A stretch of 19,862 nucleotides of DNA, from contig JACDBF010000008.1 in assembly GCA_013695055.1 (NCBI GenBank), positions 1 through 19,862 on the forward strand, read 5' to 3'. Each line of letters opens with the position of its first letter. Position 1 is the stretch's first letter. Below the pieces are notes generated by a model that did no database searches, was not told the DNA's origin, and saw only the letters and a list, made by a program, of their open reading frames with translations. This DNA is from Actinomycetota bacterium (GTDB lineage Bacteria > Actinomycetota > CADDZG01 > WHSQ01). The position numbers and the translations under genes were made by a program. Shown piece by piece: positions 1-7,156 of this stretch.

Positions 1-260
1 GCCTCGGTACGAGTAGCCTTGTAGTCGGAGAACTCCGCGGTCCGCTGCAGGGGTTCGCCGAGGTCGAAACAGCAGGCGATGTAATCGGGCCGCTGTTCCT
101 GCAGGATCTTGATCAACATCGAGGTGAAGCCGTAGACCGCGTTGGTGTGGGTCCCGTCGGATGTCTGCAGATCCTCGGGGAGCGCATAGAAGGCGCGAAA
201 AGCCAGCGAGTGCCCGTCGAGGAGCAGGATCTTCGATTTCTTGCTGATCCGAGGAGGCAT
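1..260 (-). CDS. polA: DNA polymerase I, N-terminal part (5'-nuclease domain), runs off the left edge
   Basis: The minus strand from the ATG at 260 reads MPPRISKKSKILLLDGHSLA and continues with FRAFYALP, TNAVYGF, DYIACCFD and DYKATR, in the order and spacing of the Pol I 5'-3' exonuclease start (family pattern LLIDGNSLAFRAF...TNAVYGFTSML...YKATR). Asp16 of the LLLDGHS motif corresponds to the first metal-binding Asp of the nuclease. About 86 codons are visible; the rest lies beyond position 1. Pol I processes Okazaki fragments and fills repair gaps. The gene diverges from the regulator at 286 with only 25 bases between the two start codons, so their promoters must overlap or lie inside the neighbouring gene. 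Recognition is strong; only the exact start is open. Confidence 0.93.
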   Translation of the reverse strand, partial: MPPRISKKSKILLLDGHSLAFRAFYALPEDLQTSDGTHTNAVYGFTSMLIKILQEQRPDYIACCFDLGEPLQRTAEFSDYKATRTE

Positions 261-272
261 TCGGGTCGAGCT

Positions 273-278
273 TACAAT
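273..278 (+). promoter_or_regulatory. candidate -10 box for a leaderless transcript of the DtxR/MntR-family gene
   Basis: TACAAT (five of six matches to TATAAT) ends 7 bases before the ATG at 286, so transcription would start at or next to the start codon. No Shine-Dalgarno sequence lies in front of that ATG, which fits a leaderless mRNA, a common form in Actinomycetota. No convincing -35 is seen at 16-18 bases. The placement is an inference. Confidence 0.4.
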
Positions 279-285
279 CCAAGCC

Positions 286-972
286 ATGCCGCATGACTCG
301 ACGGATCTTCGCGATCTGAACCCGGCTTCGAAGGAGTACCTGGAGGCCGTCTTCGAGCTCGAGGAGGAAGGCCAGCGCGTCCTTCAGGCGCGCATCGGCG
401 AACGCTTGGGCCTTGCGCCGGCCACGGTCTCGGAGGGGGTTAAGCGGCTGGTCAACGAGGGTTACGTGACCGTCGAAGGCGCGCGCGACATCTCGCTCAC
501 CGAATCGGGCCGCGCGGTGGCCGGCACCCTCGTTCGAAGGCACCGGCTCGCCGAGCGAATGCTCGTAGACATCCTTGGGATCCAGTGGCACCTCTGCCAC
601 GAGCAGGCCGAGGACTGGGAAAAGGTCATGACGTCCGAGGTCGAGGAAGCCATCCTCGCCAAGCTCGAGGGGGAACCGACCTGCCCGCACGGAAACCCCA
701 TCCCGGGAGCGGAATCCAGCATCAGGTGGGCGGACCTCAAGCCCGTGGCTCAGATGGAGGCGGGCGAACGGGGGCGTTTGACCCGACTCCTGGAGGACGT
801 CGAGCTCAACCACGATGTCCTCAAGTACCTTGAAGATCACAAGCTCATCCCCGGCTGCGACATCTCGGTCAGCGAGGTCGCGCCCGACGGCACGCGCACC
901 CTTGTGGTCGACGGCGACCGGGTGGCTTTGGGACGCCAGCTCGCCGACAACCTGTGGATTCTTCCCGCCTGA
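286..972 (+). CDS. DtxR/MntR-family metal-dependent transcriptional regulator
   Basis: The product has 228 residues, close to the ~226 of DtxR. A winged helix-turn-helix occupies about residues 12-72 (ELEEEG, ARIGERLGLAPATVSEGVKR), followed by a dimerisation/metal domain (HRLAERMLVDILGI...) with the hallmark CPHGNPIPG at 133-141, and a C-terminal FeoA/SH3-like domain from about 145. Aligned to DtxR with a constant +7 offset, the ancillary ligands His79, Glu83 and His98 are kept (His86, Glu90, His105). The primary-site positions Met10, Cys102, Glu105 and His106 become Glu17, Glu109, Glu112 and Lys113. The acidic residues resemble MntR, but the Lys replaces a metal-ligand His. The ATG at 286 is preferred over the TTG at 241, which would read back through the polA start. 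The family represses metal uptake genes when loaded with Fe(II) or Mn(II); the fbp/ferritin operon here is a likely target. Confidence 0.9.
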   Translation: MPHDSTDLRDLNPASKEYLEAVFELEEEGQRVLQARIGERLGLAPATVSEGVKRLVNEGYVTVEGARDISLTESGRAVAGTLVRRHRLAERMLVDILGIQWHLCHEQAEDWEKVMTSEVEEAILAKLEGEPTCPHGNPIPGAESSIRWADLKPVAQMEAGERGRLTRLLEDVELNHDVLKYLEDHKLIPGCDISVSEVAPDGTRTLVVDGDRVALGRQLADNLWILPA

Positions 973-990
973 GATCCTGGTCGATAGACT

Positions 991-2796
991 CTGAATAGTC
1001 CCTCTTCCTATCCCGCCATCGCCGACTACGGGTTCATCAGCGACTGCCATTCCGCGGCTCTCGTCGGACGTTCCGGCTCCATCGACTGGTGCTGCATGCC
1101 GCGCTTTGACTCGGCAAGCGTCTTCGGGCGTCTGCTCGATTGGAAAAAGGGAGGCTTTTGCTCGCTGGCCCCCGCCGGCGAGCACTCGGCGTCTCGCCGT
1201 TATCTTCCCGATACGCTGGTTCTCGAGACGACCTTCCGCGCGGAGTCGGGTAGCGCGCGCGTCTTCGATTGCTTCACCATGCGATCGGGTGGGCGCCAGG
1301 ATCCATTCCAACAGCTTCTGCGCGTGGTCGACGGCCTCGAGGGAACGATGGATTTCGAGCTCCTCGCCTGCCCTCGCTTCGACTATGGAGGAATTCAGCC
1401 GTGGATAAGGGCCGAAGACCCGGGAGCGTTCAGCGCGCTCGGCGGAGCGGCCGCGCTGGTGTTGTGGAGCGACGCCCGGTTGGAGCCTGCCGGACATCAT
1501 GACCTCCATGCGCGCTTTCCCGTCTCCGCCGGAGAGCGCGTCCGAACCTCGATCCACTTCGCCCTTCCGGAAACCCTGGACAACCGAACGCCCAAGCCGC
1601 CCGAACCCACCGAGCTCGACCGCCGCCTCGAACAGACCGTTCATTGGTGGGATCGCTGGGCCAAGAAGGGGCACGCTCGTTCCCAGCTCGAACGCGACGC
1701 AATGCGCTCCGCGCTCGTCTTGAAGGGACTCACCAATGCCCCCACAGGAGCCATATGCGCGGCCCCAACCACATCGCTCCCCGAGAGCTTGGAGGGAAAC
1801 CGGAACTGGGACTACCGCTTCAGCTGGATACGCGATTCGGCGTTCACGCTCGCTTCTCTCGCTGAGCTGGGTTACGTCGCCGAGGCCGACGGATTTCGGC
1901 GATTCGTCGAACGCAGCGCGGCCGGAAGCGCCCAGGAGCTACAGGTCATGTACGGCGTGGGCGGAGAGCATCGCCTCACCGAGCACGAGCTCGAGGACTT
2001 AGAGGGCTACCGGGGAGTCGGTCCCGTCCGCGTGGGCAACGCTGCGTACGCACAGACCCAGCTCGACGTCTACGGAGCGCTGCTGGAGATCGCCTGGCGG
2101 TGGCATCAACGCGGTCATTCACCCTCGGAGGACTACTGGAAGTTCCTCGTCGAGCTCGTCGAGACCGCTTCTCGGTGCTGGGCCGAACCGGACCGGGGCA
2201 TCTGGGAGGTGCGCGGCGAGCCTCGCCACTTCGTGCAATCCAAAGTGATGTGCTGGGTAGCCCTCGACCGCGGCATCTCCCTTGCGCTCGCCACCGGGCG
2301 CACAGCGCGGGTCCATGAGTGGACGAGGACTCGCGACGGCATCAAAGCCGCGGTCATGACACACGGATACAACCAGGAGCGCACGAGCTTCGTACAGGCC
2401 TTCGGCACGACCGAGATGGACGCGGCGCTGCTCTTGCTCCCCAACGTCGGCTTTGTCGACTGGGCCGACGAGCGCATGGTGGGCACGGTGGCCGCGATAC
2501 GCACAGACCTGGAAGAGGACGGGCTCATCTTGCGGTATCGCACGGCCGATGGCTTAGAAGGCGATGAGGGGCGCTTTCTGTGCTGCTCCTTTTGGATGGC
2601 CGAATGTCTCGCCCGCCAAGGCCAAAGCGACGAGGCGCGCGCCATCTTCGACAAAGCGTGCGGCGCGTCAAACGATCTGGGGCTTTTCTCCGAGGAGTAC
2701 GATCCGGCCACCGGGCTCATGCTTGGCAACTTCCCGCAGGGACTAACGCACCTTTCCCACATCGAGGCTGCACTCGCGTTGCGCGATTACGGTTGA
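991..2796 (+). CDS. glycoside hydrolase family 15 protein (glucoamylase/trehalase-like), apparent non-standard start
   Basis: This is a GH15 enzyme of the type that hydrolyses alpha-glucosides such as trehalose, maltooligosaccharides or glucan ends. The first in-frame ATG is at 1096, but the family's conserved opening (IADYGFISDCHSAALVGRSG then SIDWCCMPRFDS) begins upstream at about 1018. The frame is closed by TAG at 985-987, and the only start-like codon between is CTG at 991. That gives 601 residues; the ATG would give 566 and cut the conserved N-terminal domain. From the ATG, the toroid domain contains NWDYRFSWIRD at 237-247, VRVGNAAYAQTQLDVYG, the acidic DEGRFLCCSFW region and GNFPQGLTHLSHIEAAL near the end, all typical of bacterial GH15. 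No signal peptide is seen, so it is likely cytoplasmic. It follows the regulator by 18 bases and converges on the ferritin gene with a 9-base gap. Glucoamylase and trehalase cannot be told apart by eye. Confidence 0.85.
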   Translation: MNSPSSYPAIADYGFISDCHSAALVGRSGSIDWCCMPRFDSASVFGRLLDWKKGGFCSLAPAGEHSASRRYLPDTLVLETTFRAESGSARVFDCFTMRSGGRQDPFQQLLRVVDGLEGTMDFELLACPRFDYGGIQPWIRAEDPGAFSALGGAAALVLWSDARLEPAGHHDLHARFPVSAGERVRTSIHFALPETLDNRTPKPPEPTELDRRLEQTVHWWDRWAKKGHARSQLERDAMRSALVLKGLTNAPTGAICAAPTTSLPESLEGNRNWDYRFSWIRDSAFTLASLAELGYVAEADGFRRFVERSAAGSAQELQVMYGVGGEHRLTEHELEDLEGYRGVGPVRVGNAAYAQTQLDVYGALLEIAWRWHQRGHSPSEDYWKFLVELVETASRCWAEPDRGIWEVRGEPRHFVQSKVMCWVALDRGISLALATGRTARVHEWTRTRDGIKAAVMTHGYNQERTSFVQAFGTTEMDAALLLLPNVGFVDWADERMVGTVAAIRTDLEEDGLILRYRTADGLEGDEGRFLCCSFWMAECLARQGQSDEARAIFDKACGASNDLGLFSEEYDPATGLMLGNFPQGLTHLSHIEAALALRDYG

Positions 2797-2805
2797 AGTC
2801 CCCCG

Positions 2806-3300
2806 TCACGCGCCTGCACGCGCCGCCAGATCTTTGTCCAATAGAAAAAGGGCATCCCCTCGGTCTCCGATGCGGCGTAACGAGTCGACTATCTGCCCGA
2901 CGCTTTTCTCCTCCTCGACCTGTTCGGTCGCGAACCAATCGAGCCACGCCTGCGACGCGTAGTCCTTCTCTTCGACCACGATCGAGTAGAGCCGTCCGAT
3001 GGCTTCGCTCACGGCCCGCTCATGTTCCAGAGCCTCCTCGAAAACCGCCAGGGGACCCTTGTAGTCTGCAGGTGGCTCTCCCAGCGAGCCGAGGCGGACG
3101 CGTCCACCACGGTCGCATATGAAGTCGAAGAACTTCATCCCGTGTGCCACCTCTTCGCGCGCCTGCACTCGCAGCCAGCTTGCAAATCCCGGCAGGCTCT
3201 CTGATTCGCTATACCCGGCCATGGCGAGGTAAACGTAGGCCGATTGCAGCTCCATCCCAAGCTGTTCGTTCATCGAGCTTTCCACTCTGTCGGCAAGCAT
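2806..3300 (-). CDS. ftn: non-haem ferritin
   Basis: The 164-residue four-helix ferritin stores iron as a mineral core in a 24-mer shell. With E. coli FtnA numbering the ferroxidase residues fall exactly in place: Glu17, Glu50, His53, Glu94, Gln127 and Glu130. Methionine is absent from the haem-binding position expected for bacterioferritin, and Gln127 supports the FtnA type. The start is supported by AGGAGG at 3311-3306, five bases before the ATG. The gene begins 22 bases after the stop of fbpC on the same strand, so it looks like the last gene of the iron-import operon. Its 3' end faces the GH15 gene across 9 bases and no terminator hairpin is obvious there. Confidence in identity is very high; co-transcription is inferred from spacing. 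Confidence 0.93.
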   Translation of the reverse strand: MLADRVESSMNEQLGMELQSAYVYLAMAGYSESESLPGFASWLRVQAREEVAHGMKFFDFICDRGGRVRLGSLGEPPADYKGPLAVFEEALEHERAVSEAIGRLYSIVVEEKDYASQAWLDWFATEQVEEEKSVGQIVDSLRRIGDRGDALFLLDKDLAARAGA

Positions 3301-3322
3301 CGGCGCCTCCTGATCGATCGTC

Positions 3323-4351
3323 CTAGAGGCGGATGCTACTGCCCGAAGGTGCGGGATAGAAATGCGGCGGCTCCGTAAGAGTTACGCGCACCTGTGAACC
3401 GATCGCCAAGTCGGGCCGAGGCCCCAGCAGACGTACGTCGATCGCGGTGCCGTCCGCAAGCCGCGCCCGCACCACTTGATCATGGCCGTAGAACTCGGTA
3501 TCTACGATCACGGCATCGTCAATGCAGCCGGCTTCCAGATGAATGGTCTCGGGCCTGATCATGACCTGCACCGCGCCGTCGCCGACCCCTCGAGCCGGCA
3601 TCGTTCCAAGAGGCGTCGAGACTCGTTCGCGCGCGACCCGACCGGGCAGAAAGTTCGCTTCGCCGACGAGCCCGGCGACTTGCCGGCTAAGGGGCGCGCG
3701 ATAGACGTCGTGGGGGGCTCCCACCTGCAGGATGCGACCCGCGCACATGACGGCCAACTCGTCCGCGATGGACAGCGCCTCTTCCTGGTCGTGCGTCACG
3801 AAGATCGCGGTCGCCTTGGCGGCCCGCAAGACTGCGCGGACCTCGGCCCGCACGCTTGCCCGCAAGGATGCGTCGAGGTTCGAGAAGGGCTCGTCGAGCA
3901 AGATCACCTGCGGACTGGGGGCCAAGGCGCGCGCGAGCGCGACTCTCTGCTGCTGACCCCCCGATAGCTCATGCGGCATGCGCCTGTCGTAGCCTGAAAG
4001 CCTCACGAGCTCGAGCACCTCACGAACGCGTTCGCCGTGCTCCTTGGGCAGACCGAAGGCGACGTTGTGCCAGACATCGAGGTGCGGAAAGAGAGCCCAG
4101 TCCTGAAACACCATCCCGATGCGCCGGTGCTCGGGCGCGACCCACGCGCGCCTCGCGGCGACTCGCCGTTCGGCCACCCAGACCTCGCCGGCATCCGGAC
4201 GCTCGAAACCGGCCATGATCCTGAGCGCGGTGGTCTTGCCGCAGCCGCTCGGGCCCAACAAAGCCATGAGCGAGCCCGCCCGAAGCTCGAGATCGAAAGA
4301 CTCGAGCGCGGCCACGGATCCGAAGCTCTTCGACACGCCCCGGCAGCTCAG
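3323..4351 (-). CDS. fbpC: Fe(III) ABC transporter ATP-binding protein (FbpC-like)
   Basis: The product has about 342 residues. It contains Walker A GPSGCGKTT (33-41), a Q-loop in MVFQDWALFPH, the signature LSGGQQQR (129-136), Walker B VILLDEP with D-loop SNLD, and the H-loop VTHDQEEA. A C-terminal TOBE-like region ends in TLTEPPHFYPA. It powers the FbpB channel. The start is unusual: the first ABC strand (SCRGVSKSFGS) has no ATG, GTG or TTG in front of it. The best candidate is CTG at 4351, with GAGGA at 4363-4359 seven bases upstream. The GTG at 4336 is the first standard start but would remove that strand. The frame stays open far upstream inside fbpB, but that extension is an Ala/Gly/Arg-rich shadow. 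The gap to the fbpB stop is 20 bases. An iron substrate is inferred from FbpA and the neighbouring ferritin. Confidence 0.9.
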   Translation of the reverse strand: MSCRGVSKSFGSVAALESFDLELRAGSLMALLGPSGCGKTTALRIMAGFERPDAGEVWVAERRVAARRAWVAPEHRRIGMVFQDWALFPHLDVWHNVAFGLPKEHGERVREVLELVRLSGYDRRMPHELSGGQQQRVALARALAPSPQVILLDEPFSNLDASLRASVRAEVRAVLRAAKATAIFVTHDQEEALSIADELAVMCAGRILQVGAPHDVYRAPLSRQVAGLVGEANFLPGRVARERVSTPLGTMPARGVGDGAVQVMIRPETIHLEAGCIDDAVIVDTEFYGHDQVVRARLADGTAIDVRLLGPRPDLAIGSQVRVTLTEPPHFYPAPSGSSIRL

Positions 4352-4371
4352 AACCGCGTCCTCGCAACCGT

Positions 4372-6006
4372 TCAGTCGGCCTTCACCTCGACTTCCCGAA
4401 CTTCCACCCGCCGCGCCAGCACATACAGAGGTACGGCGCATGCAGCCACCAGCAACAAGGCCGGACCTGCAGCGTGGGCATACAGTCCCGCGGTCGCGCC
4501 CGTCCACACACGCGTCGCCAGAGTCTCGAAACCCGTGGGCCGAAGCAAGAGGGTCGCCGGCAGCTCCTTCATCGCAGTCAAGAAGACGAGCGCCGCGCCC
4601 GAGACCAGGCCTCTTGCAATGAGCGGCGCCACGATGCGCGCGAACACCCTCGTCCGCCGCACTCCGAGGGCGCGCGCGGCCTCTTCCATGCGCGGGCCCA
4701 GTTGTAGAAGTGAGGCGCTCAGCGGCTCGACGGCTTGGGGCAAGAAAAGCACGACGTAGGCGATGACGACCAGCGGAAGGCTTTGATAGAGGGCCGGGGA
4801 GAAGTTGGCCGTAAAGAAGACCAGGGCCAGCGCGACCACGATCCCCGGAAGGGCGTATCCAGAATAGGACAAGCGCTCCATGACCGTCGTCGACCGGCCC
4901 GGAAAACGAACCGCAAGAAGCGCAACCGGCAGCGCGGCAACGAGAGCGACCAGAGCTCCGGCCCCCGATACCAGCACCGAGTTGCCGGCGGCCGCCCAGG
5001 TGAGATTGAGACCGTCTCCGGACACAGCCCCTCTGATCAGCCAGAAGGCGATCACGGAGACCGGAAGCGCGAACGCGGCCGCCGTCACTGCTCCGCAAAA
5101 CAGCAGCGCGGGCCACTTCCAGCGCCCCAGCGACAGGACGCGCGACGGGCGTTTGCTACCCGCCCCCGAGCGGTAGTAACGCGCCCTTCCCCTGGCCTTG
5201 TGCTCCATCACCAGCACCCCCAGAGCCAGCGCCACCAAGAACAGCGACAGGATCGCCGCGGGCGTGCGATCGAACGCTCCTCGGTACTGTAGATAGATCG
5301 CCTGGGTAAAGGTCTGAAAGCGCATCAGGGAAACGGCGCCGAAATCGTGGAGCGTGTAGAGGGCGACCAGCAAAGATCCCGCGGCTATCGAGGGGCGGAG
5401 CATCGGCAGAGTCACGCGCACGAACGTCGACCACGCGCTCTCGCCTAGGCCGCGCGCGGCCTCCTCGTGCGACGGATCGAGCCCTTTGATTCCGGATGCG
5501 ACGAGAAGATAGACGTAGGGATAGGTGAACAGTGTGAGCGCAAGCCACGCTCCCACAAAGCCGGAGATGTCCGGCAAGCGCTCGACCCCGAAAGGCTTTG
5601 CCAGCAGATCCTGAACGATCCCGCCCGGACCGAGGGCCGCGATGAGGGCGAACGCGCCCACATAGCTCGGGATCACCAACGGGAGCGCTACGAGGACGCT
5701 CCACAGGCGCCGGGAGGGAAGGTCGGTGCGGGCCGTCAACCATGCGAGCGGAACCCCGATCGCGACCGCGCTCGCCGTGACGGCCGCGGCCAGCCCGATG
5801 CTCCTGAAGGCCAGGGCAAGCGTCCGCGCTCTCAGGATGAGGTCCCAGCTCTCGGTGCTCGCTCCGGCGGCCCGTAGCACCAGGTAGGCGACCGGCAGCA
5901 GCATGAGCGCGCCCACGGCCAGGCCCGCGACCAGCAGACCGCCGCGCGCCGGCCGGCCGCGAAAGACGGGGGCCCGGCTCGGGGCGAGATGGCCGGCGAG
6001 GCTCAT
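4372..6006 (-). CDS. fbpB: Fe(III) ABC transporter permease, two fused MetI-like domains (FbpB-like)
   Basis: The 544-residue membrane protein has about twelve hydrophobic segments arranged as two homologous halves, typical of FbpB/SfuB-type permeases. Each half has an EAA loop that contacts the ATPase: EEAARGLGESAWSTFVRVTL in the first half and EEAARALGVRRTRVFARIVA in the second. A short basic cytoplasmic N-terminus (MSLAGHLAPSRAPVFRGR) precedes the first segment. The protein forms the inner-membrane channel through which ferric ion released from FbpA passes. The ATG at 6006 lies 13 bases after the fbpA stop; a GAGG lies close in front of it. The tail ends VREVEVKAD, 20 bases before the presumed fbpC start. 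No defects are visible. Confidence 0.93.
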   Translation of the reverse strand: MSLAGHLAPSRAPVFRGRPARGGLLVAGLAVGALMLLPVAYLVLRAAGASTESWDLILRARTLALAFRSIGLAAAVTASAVAIGVPLAWLTARTDLPSRRLWSVLVALPLVIPSYVGAFALIAALGPGGIVQDLLAKPFGVERLPDISGFVGAWLALTLFTYPYVYLLVASGIKGLDPSHEEAARGLGESAWSTFVRVTLPMLRPSIAAGSLLVALYTLHDFGAVSLMRFQTFTQAIYLQYRGAFDRTPAAILSLFLVALALGVLVMEHKARGRARYYRSGAGSKRPSRVLSLGRWKWPALLFCGAVTAAAFALPVSVIAFWLIRGAVSGDGLNLTWAAAGNSVLVSGAGALVALVAALPVALLAVRFPGRSTTVMERLSYSGYALPGIVVALALVFFTANFSPALYQSLPLVVIAYVVLFLPQAVEPLSASLLQLGPRMEEAARALGVRRTRVFARIVAPLIARGLVSGAALVFLTAMKELPATLLLRPTGFETLATRVWTGATAGLYAHAAGPALLLVAACAVPLYVLARRVEVREVEVKAD

Positions 6007-6019
6007 ACCCTCGCTCGCG

Positions 6020-7042
6020 TCACAGCAGCCCCACCTCGGCGAGAAGGGTGAGCGCCGGCTGCAGCCTTTCTCCCAGATCGGAGAGGTCTACATCGGGAGA
6101 CTGAATCTGGTCCAGGGTGACGAGCTCGACGCTGGGCTTGAGCCCGTGGGCGACCGGGTACTCGAAGGTGTCCTCGGCGAAGTATCTCTGGCCCGCATCA
6201 CCGGTGAGATACTCGACAAAGGAGCGCGCCGCGTCCATCTCCTCAGAGGAGGCGAGCACGCCCACGCCGGCCGCGTTCACGAGAGCTCCGGGATCGCCTC
6301 CCGTGAAGAAATGGTTCTCCACCGGAATCGGCCCCTCGTCCGCCTCCACCTCGTAGATGTAGTAATGGTTCACGAGCCCGACATCGATCACGCCCTCCGC
6401 GAGCGCTCGGACGACGGCCTCGTTGTCCTCGTAGGTCTCGGGCTCGTTGGCAACGAGGCCCCCCAAGAAAGCGCGCGTATCGTCCTCGCCCTCGGTCGCG
6501 ATCATGCCGGCCACGAACGCCTGGAAGGAAGAGTTGGTGGGCGGAAAGCCGATCCGGCCCTTCCATTCGGGATCGGTAAAGGCGTGAACCGAGTCGGGAA
6601 GGTCCTCTTCGGCCAGCGCATTCGTGTTGTACGCGGCCACGCGGGCGCGGCCCGACGTGCCGACCCATAGACCCTCATCGGAGCGGAACTGGGAGTCGAC
6701 GCGCTCGAGGATCGAGTCGTCCAGCTCGGTCAAGAGCCCGGCTTCCGCCACGACCCCGAGCGAGCCCGCGTCCTGAGAGAAGAAGACGTCGGCCCGGGCG
6801 GCGTCGCCTTCCTCGAGAAGCGTGGCGGCGAGCTCGGCGGAGTCGCCGTAGCGCACTTCAAGATCGATGCCCTCGTCCTTCTCGAAACGGGCCAGCAAGG
6901 GCGCGACCAGCTCCTCCTCCCGGCCCGAGTAGACGACCAGCGACGCCCCTCCGGCGCCGGAACCTCCTGAAGAGTCGCTCCCGCACGCCGAGAGCATTCC
7001 CACTGCCGCAACTAGGGCCATGAGCCCGGCCAGCCTGCGCAC
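6020..7042 (-). CDS. fbpA: Fe(III) ABC transporter substrate-binding lipoprotein (FbpA-like)
   Basis: This is a family 1 solute-binding protein (ferric-ion type) of 340 residues. The GTG at 7042 is preferred over the ATG at 7069: AGGGGA sits about seven bases before the GTG, and the product then starts with a clean lipoprotein signal, (M)RRLAGLMALVAAVGMLSAC, with the lipidated cysteine at residue 20 and a Gly/Ser linker after it. Mature-protein landmarks are LVVYSGREEELVAPLL, ADVFFSQDAGSL, and NHYYIYE with the tyrosine pair 227-228 that binds ferric ion in the FbpA family. It captures Fe(III) outside the membrane for FbpBC. It is the first gene of the operon, and a promoter-like sequence overlapping an inverted repeat lies just upstream. 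Specificity for iron over another metal or anion rests on the Tyr pair and the ferritin neighbour. Confidence 0.92.
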   Translation of the reverse strand: MRRLAGLMALVAAVGMLSACGSDSSGGSGAGGASLVVYSGREEELVAPLLARFEKDEGIDLEVRYGDSAELAATLLEEGDAARADVFFSQDAGSLGVVAEAGLLTELDDSILERVDSQFRSDEGLWVGTSGRARVAAYNTNALAEEDLPDSVHAFTDPEWKGRIGFPPTNSSFQAFVAGMIATEGEDDTRAFLGGLVANEPETYEDNEAVVRALAEGVIDVGLVNHYYIYEVEADEGPIPVENHFFTGGDPGALVNAAGVGVLASSEEMDAARSFVEYLTGDAGQRYFAEDTFEYPVAHGLKPSVELVTLDQIQSPDVDLSDLGERLQPALTLLAEVGLL

Positions 7043-7088
7043 GATCGGTCCCCTTTCGCCTTGTGGCATCTTCGGCCACCCGAAGGTT

Positions 7089-7102
7089 ATCGCTTAGGCG
7101 AT
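7089..7102. promoter_or_regulatory. second inverted repeat near the fbp transcription start
   Basis: ATCGC-CTAA-GCGAT on the minus strand, a perfect 5-base dyad, sits at about +1 relative to the predicted promoter. Like the upstream operator it contains CCTAA. It could be a second regulator site or a small hairpin at the 5' end of the mRNA. Short dyads occur by chance, so support is modest. Confidence 0.35.
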
Positions 7103-7106
7103 GCAG

Positions 7107-7136
7107 ATGTTAGGTCACCCTAACGGCGGCCGTCAA
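7107..7136 (-). promoter_or_regulatory. predicted sigma-A-type promoter of the fbpABC-ftn operon
   Basis: On the minus strand TTGACG (7136-7131, five of six to the -35 consensus) is followed after 18 bases by TAACAT (7112-7107, four of six to the -10 consensus). Transcription would begin near 7100, giving a leader of about 58 bases before the GTG at 7042. It lies between the udg stop (7157) and fbpA. The 16-base inverted repeat at 7109-7124 fills the spacer and covers most of the -10. Confidence 0.6.
7109..7124. promoter_or_regulatory. candidate metalloregulator operator (perfect 6+4+6 inverted repeat)
   Basis: On the minus strand it reads GTTAGGGTGACCTAAC: perfect 6-base arms around a 4-base centre. 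It lies between the -35 and -10 and over the -10 of the fbp promoter, where a bound repressor would block RNA polymerase. The arm TTAGG is also the outer arm of the known DtxR/IdeR box, but here the arms are closer together, so this is not a classical 19-base box. The DtxR-family gene at 286-972 is the candidate binder; this is an inference. Confidence 0.6.
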
Positions 7137-7156
7137 GGGAGCGGGGGATCCGGTAT

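Noticed and set aside
2133..2762. 209-codon open frame antisense to the GH15 gene
   Set aside because: Ser/Arg-rich composition with no recognisable domain; it is typical of antisense frames in high-GC genes.
4352..5116. N-terminal extension of the fbpC frame by about 255 codons
   Set aside because: It overlaps the well-supported FbpB permease on the same strand, is Ala/Gly/Arg-rich without domains, and ABC ATPases begin at the SCRGVSKSFG strand.
7109..7127. Classical 19-base IdeR/DtxR box
   Set aside because: The TTAGG arms match but the distance between them is shorter than in the classical box, so it is reported only as a variant candidate operator.
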